From contig JAEZTV010000027.1 of the NCBI GenBank assembly GCA_023421245.1, forward strand, positions 1 through 64,000: a stretch of 64,000 nt of DNA, in the 5' to 3' direction. A program made the translations under genes and the position numbers. The stretch comes from Bacillota bacterium (lineage in GTDB: Bacteria; Bacillota; Clostridia; Oscillospirales; Ruminococcaceae). Shown one piece after another: positions 7,999-17,057 of the stretch. Below the pieces are notes generated by a model. It searched no databases. It saw only the letters and a list, made by a program, of their open reading frames with translations, and had not been told where the DNA came from. How positions within the stretch are numbered: position 1 is the first letter of the stretch; each line of letters opens with the position of its first letter.

Positions 7999-9180
7999 AT
8001 GTCAGGTACCCAGATTGAACTCAAATACGGCTGCAACCCAAACCAGAAGCCCGCGCGTATCTTTATTGACGATGTGCGGCCGCTTCCCATCAAGGTGCTG
8101 TGCGGCAGACCGGGATACATCAACCTGCTCGATGCCTTTAACGGCTGGCAGCTGGTTTCAGAGCTTAAGGCGGCAACCGGCCTTGCGGCAGCCACCAGCT
8201 TTAAGCATGTCAGCCCCGCGGGCGCTGCAGTGGGCGTGCCGCTGGATAATCTGCTGCGCAAGATCTATTTTGTGGATGATACCGCGCTTTCACCGCTTGC
8301 CTGTGCCTATGCGCGCGCAAGGGGTGCCGACCGTATGTCGTCGTTTGGCGATTTCATCGCCCTTTCGGATATATGTGATGTTCCCACCGCCCGCCTGATT
8401 GCCAAAGAGGTATCGGACGGTGTGATTGCGCCGGGGTACGAGCCCGAGGCGCTTGAGATTTTAAAGGGTAAACGCAAGGGCAGCTACAACGTTATACAGA
8501 TCGACCCTGCCTACACACCCGACGCACTCGAGCAAAAGCAGGTGTTCGGCATTACGTTTGAGCAGGGCAGAAACGAGCTTGTAATCGACAATGAGATGCT
8601 TCAAACTATTGTCACCGACAACAAAGCCCTGCCCGACAGCGCAAAACGTGATCTTATCATTGCGCTTATTACACTCAAATACACGCAGTCAAACTCGGTG
8701 TGCTACGCATATGGGGGTCAGGCCATCGGTATCGGGGCGGGGCAGCAGTCGCGTATTCACTGCACCCGTCTTGCGGGTACAAAGGCGGATAACTGGTTTT
8801 TGCGTCAGCATCCCAAGGTGCTCGCGCTTGCGTTTAAGCAAGGGCTCGGGCGTGCCGACCGCGACAACACCATCGACGTTTACATCTCGGAGGAATGTGA
8901 CGATGTACTGGCGGACGGCAGATGGCAGGCCTTGTTTTCGCAACGACCCGAGCGCCTTACCATGGACGAAAAGCGCGCTTGGCTTAAGAACATGACGGAT
9001 GTCGCGCTTGGCAGCGACGCATTCTTCCCGTTTGGAGATAATATCGAACGCGCGCACAAAAGCGGCGTACGTTACATCGCGCAGCCCGGCGGCTCCATCC
9101 GCGACGATAACGTGATTGAGGTGTGCAACCGTTATGGTATGGTAATGGCGTTTACCGGTATGCGCCTGTTCCACCATTAA
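7999..9180 (+). CDS. purH: AICAR transformylase (PurH transformylase domain only)
   Basis: The 393-residue protein covers only the AICAR formyltransferase half of PurH. Full PurH is about 510-520 residues with an N-terminal IMP cyclohydrolase domain that is absent here. The catalytic Lys-His pair is present in SFKHVSPAGAA, and the C-terminal region ends YGMVMAFTGMRLFHH as in the family. ATG 7999 follows AAAGGCGGGG. An upstream in-frame extension overlaps the previous gene and is rejected. The preceding PurO-type protein would supply the missing last step to IMP. Confidence 0.93.
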   Translation: MSGTQIELKYGCNPNQKPARIFIDDVRPLPIKVLCGRPGYINLLDAFNGWQLVSELKAATGLAAATSFKHVSPAGAAVGVPLDNLLRKIYFVDDTALSPLACAYARARGADRMSSFGDFIALSDICDVPTARLIAKEVSDGVIAPGYEPEALEILKGKRKGSYNVIQIDPAYTPDALEQKQVFGITFEQGRNELVIDNEMLQTIVTDNKALPDSAKRDLIIALITLKYTQSNSVCYAYGGQAIGIGAGQQSRIHCTRLAGTKADNWFLRQHPKVLALAFKQGLGRADRDNTIDVYISEECDDVLADGRWQALFSQRPERLTMDEKRAWLKNMTDVALGSDAFFPFGDNIERAHKSGVRYIAQPGGSIRDDNVIEVCNRYGMVMAFTGMRLFHH

Positions 9181-9235
9181 CCGTAGCAGCGGGTTTTTAC
9201 GGCGGCAAAACCGAAGAAAGGACATGACTTTATAT

Positions 9236-10498
9236 ATGAACGTACTCGTGATTGGCGGCGGCGGCAGAGAGCACGCCGTCATCGGGCAGCTGATGAAAAG
9301 TGATCGCATCAAGCGGCTATACTGCACCCCGGGTAACGGCGGCATCTGTGCACATGCCGACTGCATCAACCTTAAGGCGACGGATAGCACCATGATCAGC
9401 GCGTTTGCGCAGCAGCACGAGATTGATTTTGCGGTGGTTACCCCCGACGACCCGCTGGTGCTGGGCATGACCGATGTACTTGAAGCACAGGGCATCAGAT
9501 GCTTTGGCCCGAGCAAAAAGGCGGCGAAGATTGAGGGCAGCAAAATCTTTTCGAAAAACCTGATGAAGAAATACGGAATTCCAACCGCGGCGTACGCGGT
9601 GTTTGACCGCTCGGAGGATGCGGCCGCGTATGTTAAGGCGCAGGACAGCTACCCTGTTGTCATCAAGGCAGACGGCCTTGCGCTTGGCAAAGGCGTTATC
9701 ATCGCGCAGGATTTTGCAGAGGCCGAGTCTGCCATACGCGAGATGATTGACGGCGGGCGGTTTGGGCAAAGCGGCAGCCGCGTGGTAATTGAAGAATTCT
9801 TACACGGGCCGGAGGTAACGGTGCTTGCGTTTACCGACGGCAAGACCATTAAGCCGATGGTATCCTCCATGGATCATAAACGGGTGTATGACGGCGACAA
9901 TGGCCCGAACACCGGCGGAATGGGTACGATTGCGCCCAACCCCCATTATACGCGGGAACTGGCCGATGTGTGCATGGATACGATCTTTTTGCCTACCATC
10001 CGTGCGCTGCAAAGCGAGGGTGCGCCGTTTAAGGGATGCCTGTATTTCGGGCTGATGCTTACTCAAAAGGGGCCGTATGTCATTGAGTATAACTGCCGTT
10101 TTGGCGACCCCGAGGCGCAGGTGGTGCTGCCATTGCTGAAAACCGACCTGCTCACCGTGTTTGAGGCGGTAGCGGACGGGCGGCTTGATGAGCTTGAGAT
10201 TGAATGGGAGCAGGGCGCCGCGGCCTGTGTTGTGATGGCATCGGGCGGCTACCCGCAGCAGTATGAGACCGGTAAGGAGATTACCGGCATAGAGGAGGCT
10301 GCGGCGCTGCGCGGCGTTACGGTATACCACGCGGGCACGCGCTACGATGACGGCCGGTACTATACCGCCGGCGGCCGGGTGCTGGGTGTTACCGCAAAGG
10401 CAAAGAACCTGCCGCTCGCGCTTGCAAAGGCATACGAGGCGGTGGGACTAATCCGTTTTGAGGGTGCACACTACCGCACCGACATCGGCAAAAAGTAA
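9236..10498 (+). CDS. purD: phosphoribosylamine-glycine ligase PurD
   Basis: The 420-residue ATP-grasp enzyme joins phosphoribosylamine and glycine to GAR. The N-terminal NVLVIGGGGREHA motif, the ATP-grasp lysine in VVIKADGLALGKGV, and the NTGGMGTIAPNP and YNCRFGDPEAQ motifs are intact. ATG 9236 matches the family start. ATG 9224 is in frame and would add four residues; the Shine-Dalgarno GAAAGGAC falls awkwardly for both. This is the last gene of the purine operon and is followed at once by a terminator. Confidence 0.95.
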   Translation: MNVLVIGGGGREHAVIGQLMKSDRIKRLYCTPGNGGICAHADCINLKATDSTMISAFAQQHEIDFAVVTPDDPLVLGMTDVLEAQGIRCFGPSKKAAKIEGSKIFSKNLMKKYGIPTAAYAVFDRSEDAAAYVKAQDSYPVVIKADGLALGKGVIIAQDFAEAESAIREMIDGGRFGQSGSRVVIEEFLHGPEVTVLAFTDGKTIKPMVSSMDHKRVYDGDNGPNTGGMGTIAPNPHYTRELADVCMDTIFLPTIRALQSEGAPFKGCLYFGLMLTQKGPYVIEYNCRFGDPEAQVVLPLLKTDLLTVFEAVADGRLDELEIEWEQGAAACVVMASGGYPQQYETGKEITGIEEAAALRGVTVYHAGTRYDDGRYYTAGGRVLGVTAKAKNLPLALAKAYEAVGLIRFEGAHYRTDIGKK

Positions 10499-10500
10499 TG

Positions 10501-10530
10501 CAACCGCTGCCACTGTATGGCAGCGGTTAT
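10501..10530 (+). terminator. terminator of the purine operon
   Basis: AACCGCTGCCA and TGGCAGCGGTT form an 11-bp stem around CTGTA, followed by ATTT. The T-tract is weak, but the position right after purD fits. Confidence 0.7.
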
Positions 10531-10534
10531 TTCA

Positions 10535-10589
10535 CCCCATAATATGATTATTATTCGAGGGTTTTTCGGCAGAATAATCGTATGATGGG
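10535..10589 (+). repeat. large inverted repeat upstream of the penicillin-binding protein gene
   Basis: CCCCATAATATGATTATTATTC and, about 15 bases later, GAATAATCGTATGATGGGG are imperfect inverted copies. The right arm ends about 10 bases before the next start codon and contains its GATGGGG ribosome-binding region, so folding would hide the start site. The function is unknown; translational control or an operator are both possible. Confidence 0.55.
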
Positions 10590-10598
10590 GTACTTTTT

Positions 10599-12248
10599 AT
10601 GAACGAATTTATTATGACGAGGGCGCAAAAACGCGGGGTTACGCTGTTTTCAGCGATGATACTCGGATTTTCGGTGCTGTTTTTACGTATCTTTATGGTT
10701 GCGACGGGTGAAGACCTGCAAGCGGTGGCAAAGAATCAAAGCTCGTACACATTAACACTCGACCAAAGCCGCGGTACCATCTATGACTGTAACCTTACAC
10801 CACTTGTGAACAATACAGAGGATTATGTGCTGAGCGTGTTGCCCTGCGATGAGGCGGCATCTGCACTGGTGCAGTCGGTACCATATCGGGAACGCGAAAA
10901 GCTACTTTCTTTATTTGAGAGCGGCAAGCCGTTTTTATACCGGTACGACTCCCCTTATATCTACGCGCAGGGCATCAGCGTGTTTACCGTAAAACAGCGG
11001 TATGCGCAAGAGCAGCTTGCGGCGCATGTCATCGGGCACTTGGATGGTGAGGGTGCGGGCGCATACGGTATTGAGCGCGCGTACGATGCGCTGCTTGCGG
11101 CAAACAGCGGCAAGCTTACAGTTACCTACGCGGTGGATGCCCTGCGCCGTCCCCTTACAAACATCTCCCCCGAGGTAACGCGTGAAAATTACGAAAACCG
11201 CGAGGGCGTAGTGCTGACAATTGACGCGGAAATTCAGCGGATTGCGGAGGAGGAAGGCAGCGCGCTGATTGAAAAGGGCGCGGTGGTGGTGATGGAGGCT
11301 GCCACGGGCAAGCTGCGCGCGGCAGCCTCGTTCCCTGCCTTTGACCCGGCAAACGTTGCCGCAAGCCTCAATGACCCCGACGCACCGCTTGTCAACCGAT
11401 GCTTTTCCGCTTACAACGTCGGCTCAATCTTTAAGCTCGTAGGCGCCACGGCGGCGCTTGAGGGCGGACTCTCACTCGATTATTCGGAGAGCTGTACCGG
11501 CAGCATAGAGGTAAACGGCCTTTCGTTTTACTGCCACAACAGGGCAGGGCATGGCACGCTGGATCTCGACCAGGCGATGCAGCATTCCTGCAACCCCTAT
11601 TTTGTCAGCCTTGCAATGGCGACGGGATACGATAAGCTGTACGAGATGGCGGTGCGGTTTGGATTTGGCAAGGCAAACACCCTTACAGACGCTACCCGCA
11701 GTGCGGCCGGTACGCTTCCATCCATGGCAAGCTTAAAGAACAATGCGGTGCTTGCAAACTTCTCGTTTGGGCAGGGGGAGCTTACCGCAACGCCGATACA
11801 GATTGCGCGCATGGTTGCCGTGTTTGCAAACGGCGGCACCCTCGTCACGCCCACACTGACGGAGGGGATTTTAGACGAAACAGGCAGTGTAATAGAAACA
11901 CCGTACGAGGCGGCACCCTCCTACCGCATGCTGTCGCAGGCAAACGCCGATGCTATCCGCCAGCTGATGGTAAACGTTGTCAATACCGGCAGCGGTAAAA
12001 AGGCATGCCCCATTGTGGGCGGTGCCGGCGGCAAGACAGGATCAGCGCAGACCGGCGTGTACGACGAACAGCGCGGGGAGATTGTACACGCGTGGTTTTC
12101 GGGCTTTTTTCCCGCGGAGAACCCCAGGTACGTTATCGTGGCGCTCAACGAGGCCAAGGAATCGGGCGGCGACTGGGCGGCCCCGGTGTTCCGCGAGATT
12201 GCCGACCGCATACAAAACCTAGAAACCCGCAGGGAAGAACAGGAATAA
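10599..12248 (+). CDS. class B penicillin-binding protein (PBP2/SpoVD-like)
   Basis: The 549-residue protein has an N-terminal membrane helix (about residues 14-36), a dimerisation region beginning SRGTIYDCNL, and a transpeptidase domain. All three active-site motifs are present: SIFK with Ser at about residue 276, SCN, and KTG near residue 479. Class B PBPs cross-link peptidoglycan together with a SEDS polymerase. The protein is shorter than a typical SpoVD or PbpB and has no PASTA domain, so the exact partner (division, elongation or spore cortex) cannot be decided. Its neighbours are unrelated metabolic operons. Confidence 0.9.
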   Translation: MNEFIMTRAQKRGVTLFSAMILGFSVLFLRIFMVATGEDLQAVAKNQSSYTLTLDQSRGTIYDCNLTPLVNNTEDYVLSVLPCDEAASALVQSVPYREREKLLSLFESGKPFLYRYDSPYIYAQGISVFTVKQRYAQEQLAAHVIGHLDGEGAGAYGIERAYDALLAANSGKLTVTYAVDALRRPLTNISPEVTRENYENREGVVLTIDAEIQRIAEEEGSALIEKGAVVVMEAATGKLRAAASFPAFDPANVAASLNDPDAPLVNRCFSAYNVGSIFKLVGATAALEGGLSLDYSESCTGSIEVNGLSFYCHNRAGHGTLDLDQAMQHSCNPYFVSLAMATGYDKLYEMAVRFGFGKANTLTDATRSAAGTLPSMASLKNNAVLANFSFGQGELTATPIQIARMVAVFANGGTLVTPTLTEGILDETGSVIETPYEAAPSYRMLSQANADAIRQLMVNVVNTGSGKKACPIVGGAGGKTGSAQTGVYDEQRGEIVHAWFSGFFPAENPRYVIVALNEAKESGGDWAAPVFREIADRIQNLETRREEQE

Positions 12249-12266
12249 ATAAATTCTTTTTGTATT

Positions 12267-12295
12267 GCATTCCAAAACAACACATGCTATAATTT
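12267..12295 (+). promoter_or_regulatory. strong sigma-A promoter for the speD leader
   Basis: TTGCAT, then 17 bases, then a perfect TATAAT. Transcription should begin near 12303, more than 430 bases before speD. Confidence 0.7.
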
Positions 12296-12302
12296 CTGAT
12301 GT

Positions 12303-12717
12303 TCGGTTGTAGGAGGCCGAGCGGGGCTACATGCAAGCAAACCCTCTGACCAAACTTATTGCGCCTGTTCGCAGTAAGGGAAAAAGGCCGCGGACAGCTG
12401 GTCGAATGCCGGTTGGCAACTTTGTTGCCTTATTGATTGAGCGTATGCTCTAATTTTATAAGTCGGGTGACGAAAGTATATTTTGTGTCACATTTCACTT
12501 GTGGAACAATCAATAAGAGTGGTAAAACAGGTTCTTGCTGTACCGTTGCTATGCTACGCTGTTCAGCAGGCGGCATATAGACTCTGAATGAATGCGAACA
12601 TTATGCAATAAATAAAGCGAAGCTTCTTCGGCAATAAATAAAACATAGTGTGAATTTCTGCTCAAGTGGAATGGTGACCGTACGTCACTTTTATTCTGCT
12701 TGAGTTTTTTATTTTTA
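12303..12717 (+). ncRNA. ~415-nt structured leader or small RNA upstream of the polyamine operon
   Basis: This long non-coding transcript is rich in complementary segments. TGTAG/CTACA lies near 12310-12333. A GACCA/TGGTC stem encloses TTATTGCG/CGCAGTAA near 12352-12405. GGCAAC/GTTGCC forms a hairpin, and GAGC/GCTC another. A 10-bp long-range stem TTATTGATTG/CAATCAATAA encloses a GTGAC/GTCAC hairpin. It ends in a strong terminator just before speD. I do not see the conserved cores of tmRNA, RNase P RNA, SRP RNA or common riboswitches. A polyamine- or SAM-responsive leader is an attractive guess given the downstream genes, but an independent small RNA is equally possible. Confidence 0.5.
12660..12717 (+). 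terminator. terminator or attenuator upstream of speD
   Basis: CTCAAG pairs with CTTGAG, with inner segments GAAT/ATTC and GTGAC/GTCAC around CGTAC, followed by TTTTTTATTTTT. It stands about 25 bases before the speD start, so transcription of speD depends on read-through or on another promoter. Confidence 0.8.
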
Positions 12718-12742
12718 TAGTTCGGAAGAGAGATGATGCACC

Positions 12743-13516
12743 ATGGAAAACAAGCTGAAGCTTTATGGCTTTAATAACCTTACAAAGTCGCTTAGCTTTA
12801 ACATTTACGACGTGTGCTACGCAAAAAGCGAACGCGAACAGCGCGATTACATCGCCTATGTTGACGAACAGTATAACTCGGAGCGATTAACCAGTATTCT
12901 AACCCATCTTACCGAGATGATCGGCGCACAGGTGCTTAATGTATCGCGGCAGGACTACGAGCCGCAGGGTGCAAGCGTCACCTTTTTGATTGCGGAGGGC
13001 AAGGTCATCGCGCCGCCTGTATCCGATACCGTGGTCGCGCATCTTGATAAAAGCCATGTTACGGTGCACACGTTCCCTGAATACCATCCGGATACCTCGA
13101 TTGCGACCTTTCGCGTGGATATTGATGTTGCCACCTGCGGTGAGATTACACCGCTTTCCACGCTCGATTACCTGATTGCAAGCTTTGATTCGGACATCAT
13201 CACCATGGACTACCGCGTGCGCGGCTTTACCCGCGACATCAGCGGCAAGAAGCTGTTTTTGGACCATCACATCACCTCAATTCAAGACTATATCGACGAA
13301 CAAACCTTAGAACGGTACGACGCGATTGACATCAACGTCTATCAGGCAAACCTTTTTCACACTAAGATGCTGATAAAGGATGTCGACCTGAAAAACTACC
13401 TGTTCAACACCGATGTATACGAGCTGCCGCCCAAGCTAAGGCTTGCCATCACCAATAGTCTGCGGCAGGAGATGATTGAGATTTACAGCGAGACAAGCGT
13501 CTACCCCAAGCGATAA
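12743..13516 (+). CDS. speD: S-adenosylmethionine decarboxylase (proenzyme), SpeD class 1
   Basis: The 257-residue proenzyme resembles the long E. coli-type SpeD (about 264 residues), not the short Bacillus/Thermotoga type. The self-cleavage site is recognisable as HLDKSHVTVHTFPE, with the Ser at about residue 104 becoming the pyruvoyl group. It decarboxylates SAM to give the aminopropyl donor used by SpeE, which is encoded downstream. The upstream terminator suggests regulation by attenuation. A 277-bp gap with its own hairpins separates it from speA. Confidence 0.93.
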   Translation: MENKLKLYGFNNLTKSLSFNIYDVCYAKSEREQRDYIAYVDEQYNSERLTSILTHLTEMIGAQVLNVSRQDYEPQGASVTFLIAEGKVIAPPVSDTVVAHLDKSHVTVHTFPEYHPDTSIATFRVDIDVATCGEITPLSTLDYLIASFDSDIITMDYRVRGFTRDISGKKLFLDHHITSIQDYIDEQTLERYDAIDINVYQANLFHTKMLIKDVDLKNYLFNTDVYELPPKLRLAITNSLRQEMIEIYSETSVYPKR

Positions 13517-13793
13517 ACCGCGAAAAATGCTATATAGATGCTAAAAAATACAGATTGTATACAAAACACAACAATTATTGCGTAGCACAAGGGTGCGCAA
13601 TACGGGGATATTCTTGGCTGTTTTGTGCTTTGGGCATGTCGTATGCCGAAAAATAATGGCCCGAGGGGCCCACAATTCTCCCACGGGACAAGTTAGCTTA
13701 TAATACGCCAAAATAGTAATATCTATAGCATAATATACTTGCCGTACAGCTTGGCTTTTACGCATTTTATGTGGTAAGGGGGAGGGAGAACCA
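13517..13793. other. speD-speA intergenic region with hairpins
   Basis: This 277-bp spacer contains three small inverted repeats: TTGCG..CGCAA near 13576-13600, GGCAT/ATGCC near 13635, and TGGGCC-type TGGCCC/GGGCCA near 13660. TTATAATA near 13697-13704 is promoter-like but lacks a clear -35. No credible coding sequence is seen. It may hold a second promoter or processing site separating speD from the rest of the polyamine genes. Confidence 0.35.
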
Positions 13794-15248
13794 TTGTACA
13801 ACCTAGACCAAACAAGCACACCCATCATGCAGGCGCTTTCCACCCTGCGCAGCAACCGTGTGGTGCCGTTTGATGTACCAGGACATAAGCGGGGCAGGGG
13901 CAACCGAGAGCTTACCGATTTTTTAGGCGAACGCTGCCTGTCGGTGGACGTAAATTCCATGAAACCGCTCGATAACCTGTGCCATCCGGTATCGGTCATC
14001 CGCGAAGCGGAGGAGCTTGCGGCGGATGCATTTGGCGCGGCGCATGCCTTCTTTATGGTGGGCGGCACCACTTCGGCGGTACAAGCGATGGTGCTTACCG
14101 CGTGCGGCACGGGCGATAAAATTATCCTGCCGCGCAACGTACACCGCAGTGTCATCAATGCACTGGTGCTGTGCGGTGCGGTTCCGGTGTATGTCAACCC
14201 GCATACCGACGACCGGCTTGGCATCGCGCTTGGAATGTCGGTGCAGGAGGTGGGTGAAGCAATCTCTGCGCATCCCGATGCAAAGGCGGTGCTTGTGAAC
14301 AACCCCACCTACTATGGCGTATGCTCCAACCTGCGTGCGATTGCAGAGCATGCCCACCGGCACGGCATGCTTGTGTTGTGCGACGAGGCGCATGGCTCAC
14401 ATCTATATTTCGGCAACGATCTGCCCCTCTCGGGCATGGCGGCAGGGGCTGACCTTGCATCGGTAAGCATGCATAAATCAGGCGGCTCGCTTACCCAAAG
14501 CTCACTGCTGCTTATCGGCGGCAGGGTAAACCACAACCGTGTGCGGTCGATTATCAATCTTACCCAGACCACCAGCGCCTCGTATCTGCTGCTCGCAAGC
14601 CTTGATATCTCGCGCAAGAACCTTGCGCTAAACGGAGCGGAGATTTTCGCGCAGGTGGTAAAGATGGCGCAGTACGCGCGGGATGAAATAAACGCCATCG
14701 GCGACTACTACGCGTTTTCCCGCGAAATTATAGATGGCGACACCATCTTCGATTTTGACCATACCAAGCTTTCGGTGCACACGCTGGACACCGGCCTTGC
14801 GGGCATAGAGGTATACGATCTGCTACGCGACGAGTACGGCATTCAGATCGAGTTTGGCGACCTTGCGAATATCCTCGCATACCTTTCGGTGGGCGACCGT
14901 GCGCGTGATGTGGAGCGGCTGGTCGGCGCGCTTTCCGAGATTCGCAGGCGGCACAAAAAAAGCCGCAGCGGCATGATGGGGCAGGAATACCTTGCTCCCA
15001 TTGTAGAACGAACGCCGCAGCACGCATTTTACGCACAGAAAAAGACCCTGCCGCTTACCCAGAGTGCGGGAGAAATCAGCGGCGAGTTTGTTATGTGTTA
15101 CCCGCCTGGCATTCCTATTTTGGCGCCCGGGGAACGCATTACACACGACATAATTGCCCACATCGGCTATGCACAGGAGCGCGGCTGCCTTGTAACCGGA
15201 ACAGAGGATTTAAGCGTACGAACCATTGGCGTACTAAAGGAGGGTTGA
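13794..15248 (+). CDS. speA: arginine decarboxylase, Orn/Lys/Arg decarboxylase family
   Basis: The 484-residue PLP enzyme of the fold I aspartate-aminotransferase type has the Schiff-base lysine in SMHKSGGSLTQSS and the DEAHG motif that holds PLP. The length fits the Bacillus SpeA/YaaO group, which lacks the N-terminal wing domain of E. coli decarboxylases. Arginine is the likely substrate because agmatinase and spermidine synthase genes follow. The start is TTG 13794, with GGGGGAGGGAG seven bases upstream; no ATG fits. Confidence 0.9.
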   Translation: MYNLDQTSTPIMQALSTLRSNRVVPFDVPGHKRGRGNRELTDFLGERCLSVDVNSMKPLDNLCHPVSVIREAEELAADAFGAAHAFFMVGGTTSAVQAMVLTACGTGDKIILPRNVHRSVINALVLCGAVPVYVNPHTDDRLGIALGMSVQEVGEAISAHPDAKAVLVNNPTYYGVCSNLRAIAEHAHRHGMLVLCDEAHGSHLYFGNDLPLSGMAAGADLASVSMHKSGGSLTQSSLLLIGGRVNHNRVRSIINLTQTTSASYLLLASLDISRKNLALNGAEIFAQVVKMAQYARDEINAIGDYYAFSREIIDGDTIFDFDHTKLSVHTLDTGLAGIEVYDLLRDEYGIQIEFGDLANILAYLSVGDRARDVERLVGALSEIRRRHKKSRSGMMGQEYLAPIVERTPQHAFYAQKKTLPLTQSAGEISGEFVMCYPPGIPILAPGERITHDIIAHIGYAQERGCLVTGTEDLSVRTIGVLKEG

Positions 15249-15251
15249 CGG

Positions 15252-16112
15252 ATGGAGCTATGGTATACCGAGCACCACACTGGGAACGTGCGGCTGTCGA
15301 TACGCACCGATCGTCAGCTTGCAAGTGTGCAGAGTGAATTTCAGCGCATTGATGTGTTTGATTCTCCTGAGTTTGGACGATTTTTAACCCTTGACGGGTT
15401 TATGATGCTCACCGAAAAGGATGAGTTTATCTACCATGAGATGATTGTGCATGTGCCGATGGCGGTGCATCCGAACGCCAAAAAGGTACTGCTTATTGGC
15501 GCGGGCGACGGCGGCGCGGCACGGGAGTTATGCCGCTATGACTGCATTGAGCAGATTGATCTCGTTGAGATTGACGAAGCGGTTGTAACGGTATGTAAAG
15601 AGCATCTGCCCTTTACGGCGTGCGCGTTTGACGATAAGCGTATCCGCATCTACTATGAGGACGGGCTTAAATTTGTGCGCAGGCATGAGGATGCGTACGA
15701 CCTTATCATAGTAGATTCCACCGACCCGTTTGGGCCGGGTGAAGGCCTGTTTGCCGCCGAGTTCTACGGCAGCTGCTACAAGGCGCTGCAGGATGACGGC
15801 ATCATGGTCAACCAACACGAAAGCCCTTTTTACGATGCCGACGCGGCCGAGGTGCGCCGTGCGCACAAACGCATCTATGATGCGTTTCCGGTATGCCGTG
15901 TCTATCAGGCGCACATTCCAACCTACCCGTCGGGGCACTGGCTGTTCGGATTTGCCTCAAAGCGGTACCATCCGGTGCGCGATCTTGATGTCGCACGCTG
16001 GAATGCGCTGGGCATTAAAACCCGATACTACAACGCAAATCTGCACAAGGGGTGCTTTGCGCTGCCAAACTATGTAGAGGAGCTGTTGCGTGATGCGGAA
16101 GCTGAACATTGA
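15252..16112 (+). CDS. speE: spermidine synthase SpeE
   Basis: The 286-residue aminopropyltransferase transfers the aminopropyl group of decarboxylated SAM to putrescine. Family motifs seen are the N-terminal LTLDGFMMLTEKDEF block, the nucleotide loop LLIGAGDGGAARE, the acidic VEIDEAVV, and VDSTDPFGPGEGLF containing the catalytic Asp. It lies 3 bp after speA and overlaps the next gene by about 20 bp, indicating tight coupling. The donor is supplied by SpeD at the head of the cluster. Confidence 0.95.
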   Translation: MELWYTEHHTGNVRLSIRTDRQLASVQSEFQRIDVFDSPEFGRFLTLDGFMMLTEKDEFIYHEMIVHVPMAVHPNAKKVLLIGAGDGGAARELCRYDCIEQIDLVEIDEAVVTVCKEHLPFTACAFDDKRIRIYYEDGLKFVRRHEDAYDLIIVDSTDPFGPGEGLFAAEFYGSCYKALQDDGIMVNQHESPFYDADAAEVRRAHKRIYDAFPVCRVYQAHIPTYPSGHWLFGFASKRYHPVRDLDVARWNALGIKTRYYNANLHKGCFALPNYVEELLRDAEAEH

Positions 16113-16953
16113 AACCTTTCTGGGTTGCGATACACCGTTTGACGCGGCGGATGTCGTTTTATTCGGCGCACCGTTTGATTCCACCACCTCTTACCGCCCG
16201 GGCGCGCGTTTTGGCAGCCGTGCCATGCGCGTGGAGGCTTACGGCATAGAGAGCTACAGCCCCTATCAAGGCAAAGACCTTTGCAGCCTTGCGGTATGCG
16301 ATGTGGGTGATCTTGAGCTTGGCATGGGTGCTCCGCAACCCATGCTTGCGCAGATTGAGCAGTGTACAGGCGAGATACTTGACAGCGGTAAGCTGCCGGT
16401 GATGCTGGGCGGCGAGCACCTGGTTACACTGGGGGCGATTCGCGCACAGGCAAAGCGCCACCCCGACCTGCACATTCTGCATCTGGACGCACACGCCGAC
16501 CTGCGCGACGATTATCTGGGGCAGAAGCTGTCGCACGCCACGGTGATGCGCAGAGCATGGGAGCTTGTGGGCGACGGGCGCATTCATCAGTTCGGCATCC
16601 GCTCGGGCGATAAAACCGAGTTTGACTGGGCGGATGGACACGTTGCAATGCATCGCTTTGATTTAAACGGCATCGAGCAGTGTATCGCATCTCTTACCGG
16701 AAAACCCGTGTATATCACCATCGACCTTGACGTGCTCGACCCTTCGGTCTTTCCGGGCACGGGAACTCCCGAAGCGGGCGGGATCGGTTTTTTGCCGCTG
16801 CTTGGGGCAATCATAACCATGGGCTCTTTATCGGTAACGGGGTGTGACCTTGTGGAGCTGTGCCCCGCCTATGACCAAAGCGGCGTGTCCACCGCCGTAG
16901 CGTGCAAGCTGCTGCGTGAGCTGTTGCTTGCGGTCGGTCCGGTAAAACCGTAA
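16093..16953 (+). CDS. speB: agmatinase SpeB (arginase/ureohydrolase family)
   Basis: The 286-residue binuclear manganese ureohydrolase keeps all metal ligands: GGEHL, DAHADLRD, SHATV and DLDVLDPS. With SpeA it converts arginine to putrescine. The start overlaps the end of speE; AGAGGAG upstream serves ATG 16093 or the GTG at 16090. Arginase or another ureohydrolase specificity is possible from sequence alone, but the polyamine context makes agmatinase the best reading. Confidence 0.92.
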   Translation: MRKLNIETFLGCDTPFDAADVVLFGAPFDSTTSYRPGARFGSRAMRVEAYGIESYSPYQGKDLCSLAVCDVGDLELGMGAPQPMLAQIEQCTGEILDSGKLPVMLGGEHLVTLGAIRAQAKRHPDLHILHLDAHADLRDDYLGQKLSHATVMRRAWELVGDGRIHQFGIRSGDKTEFDWADGHVAMHRFDLNGIEQCIASLTGKPVYITIDLDVLDPSVFPGTGTPEAGGIGFLPLLGAIITMGSLSVTGCDLVELCPAYDQSGVSTAVACKLLRELLLAVGPVKP

Positions 16954-17057
16954 GAATATTCGTGTAAAGCAAAAGAGCTTAACACGGGCTGGAGTGAAAT
17001 GACATCCCCCGTCGGCGTTGGGGCATCAACGATATAAAGAAAGGTAAGGGTATTATT

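Noticed and set aside
12303..12717. tmRNA, RNase P RNA or large SRP RNA
   Set aside because: None of their diagnostic conserved segments (such as the RNase P GAGGAAAGTC box or a tRNA-like end) is present.
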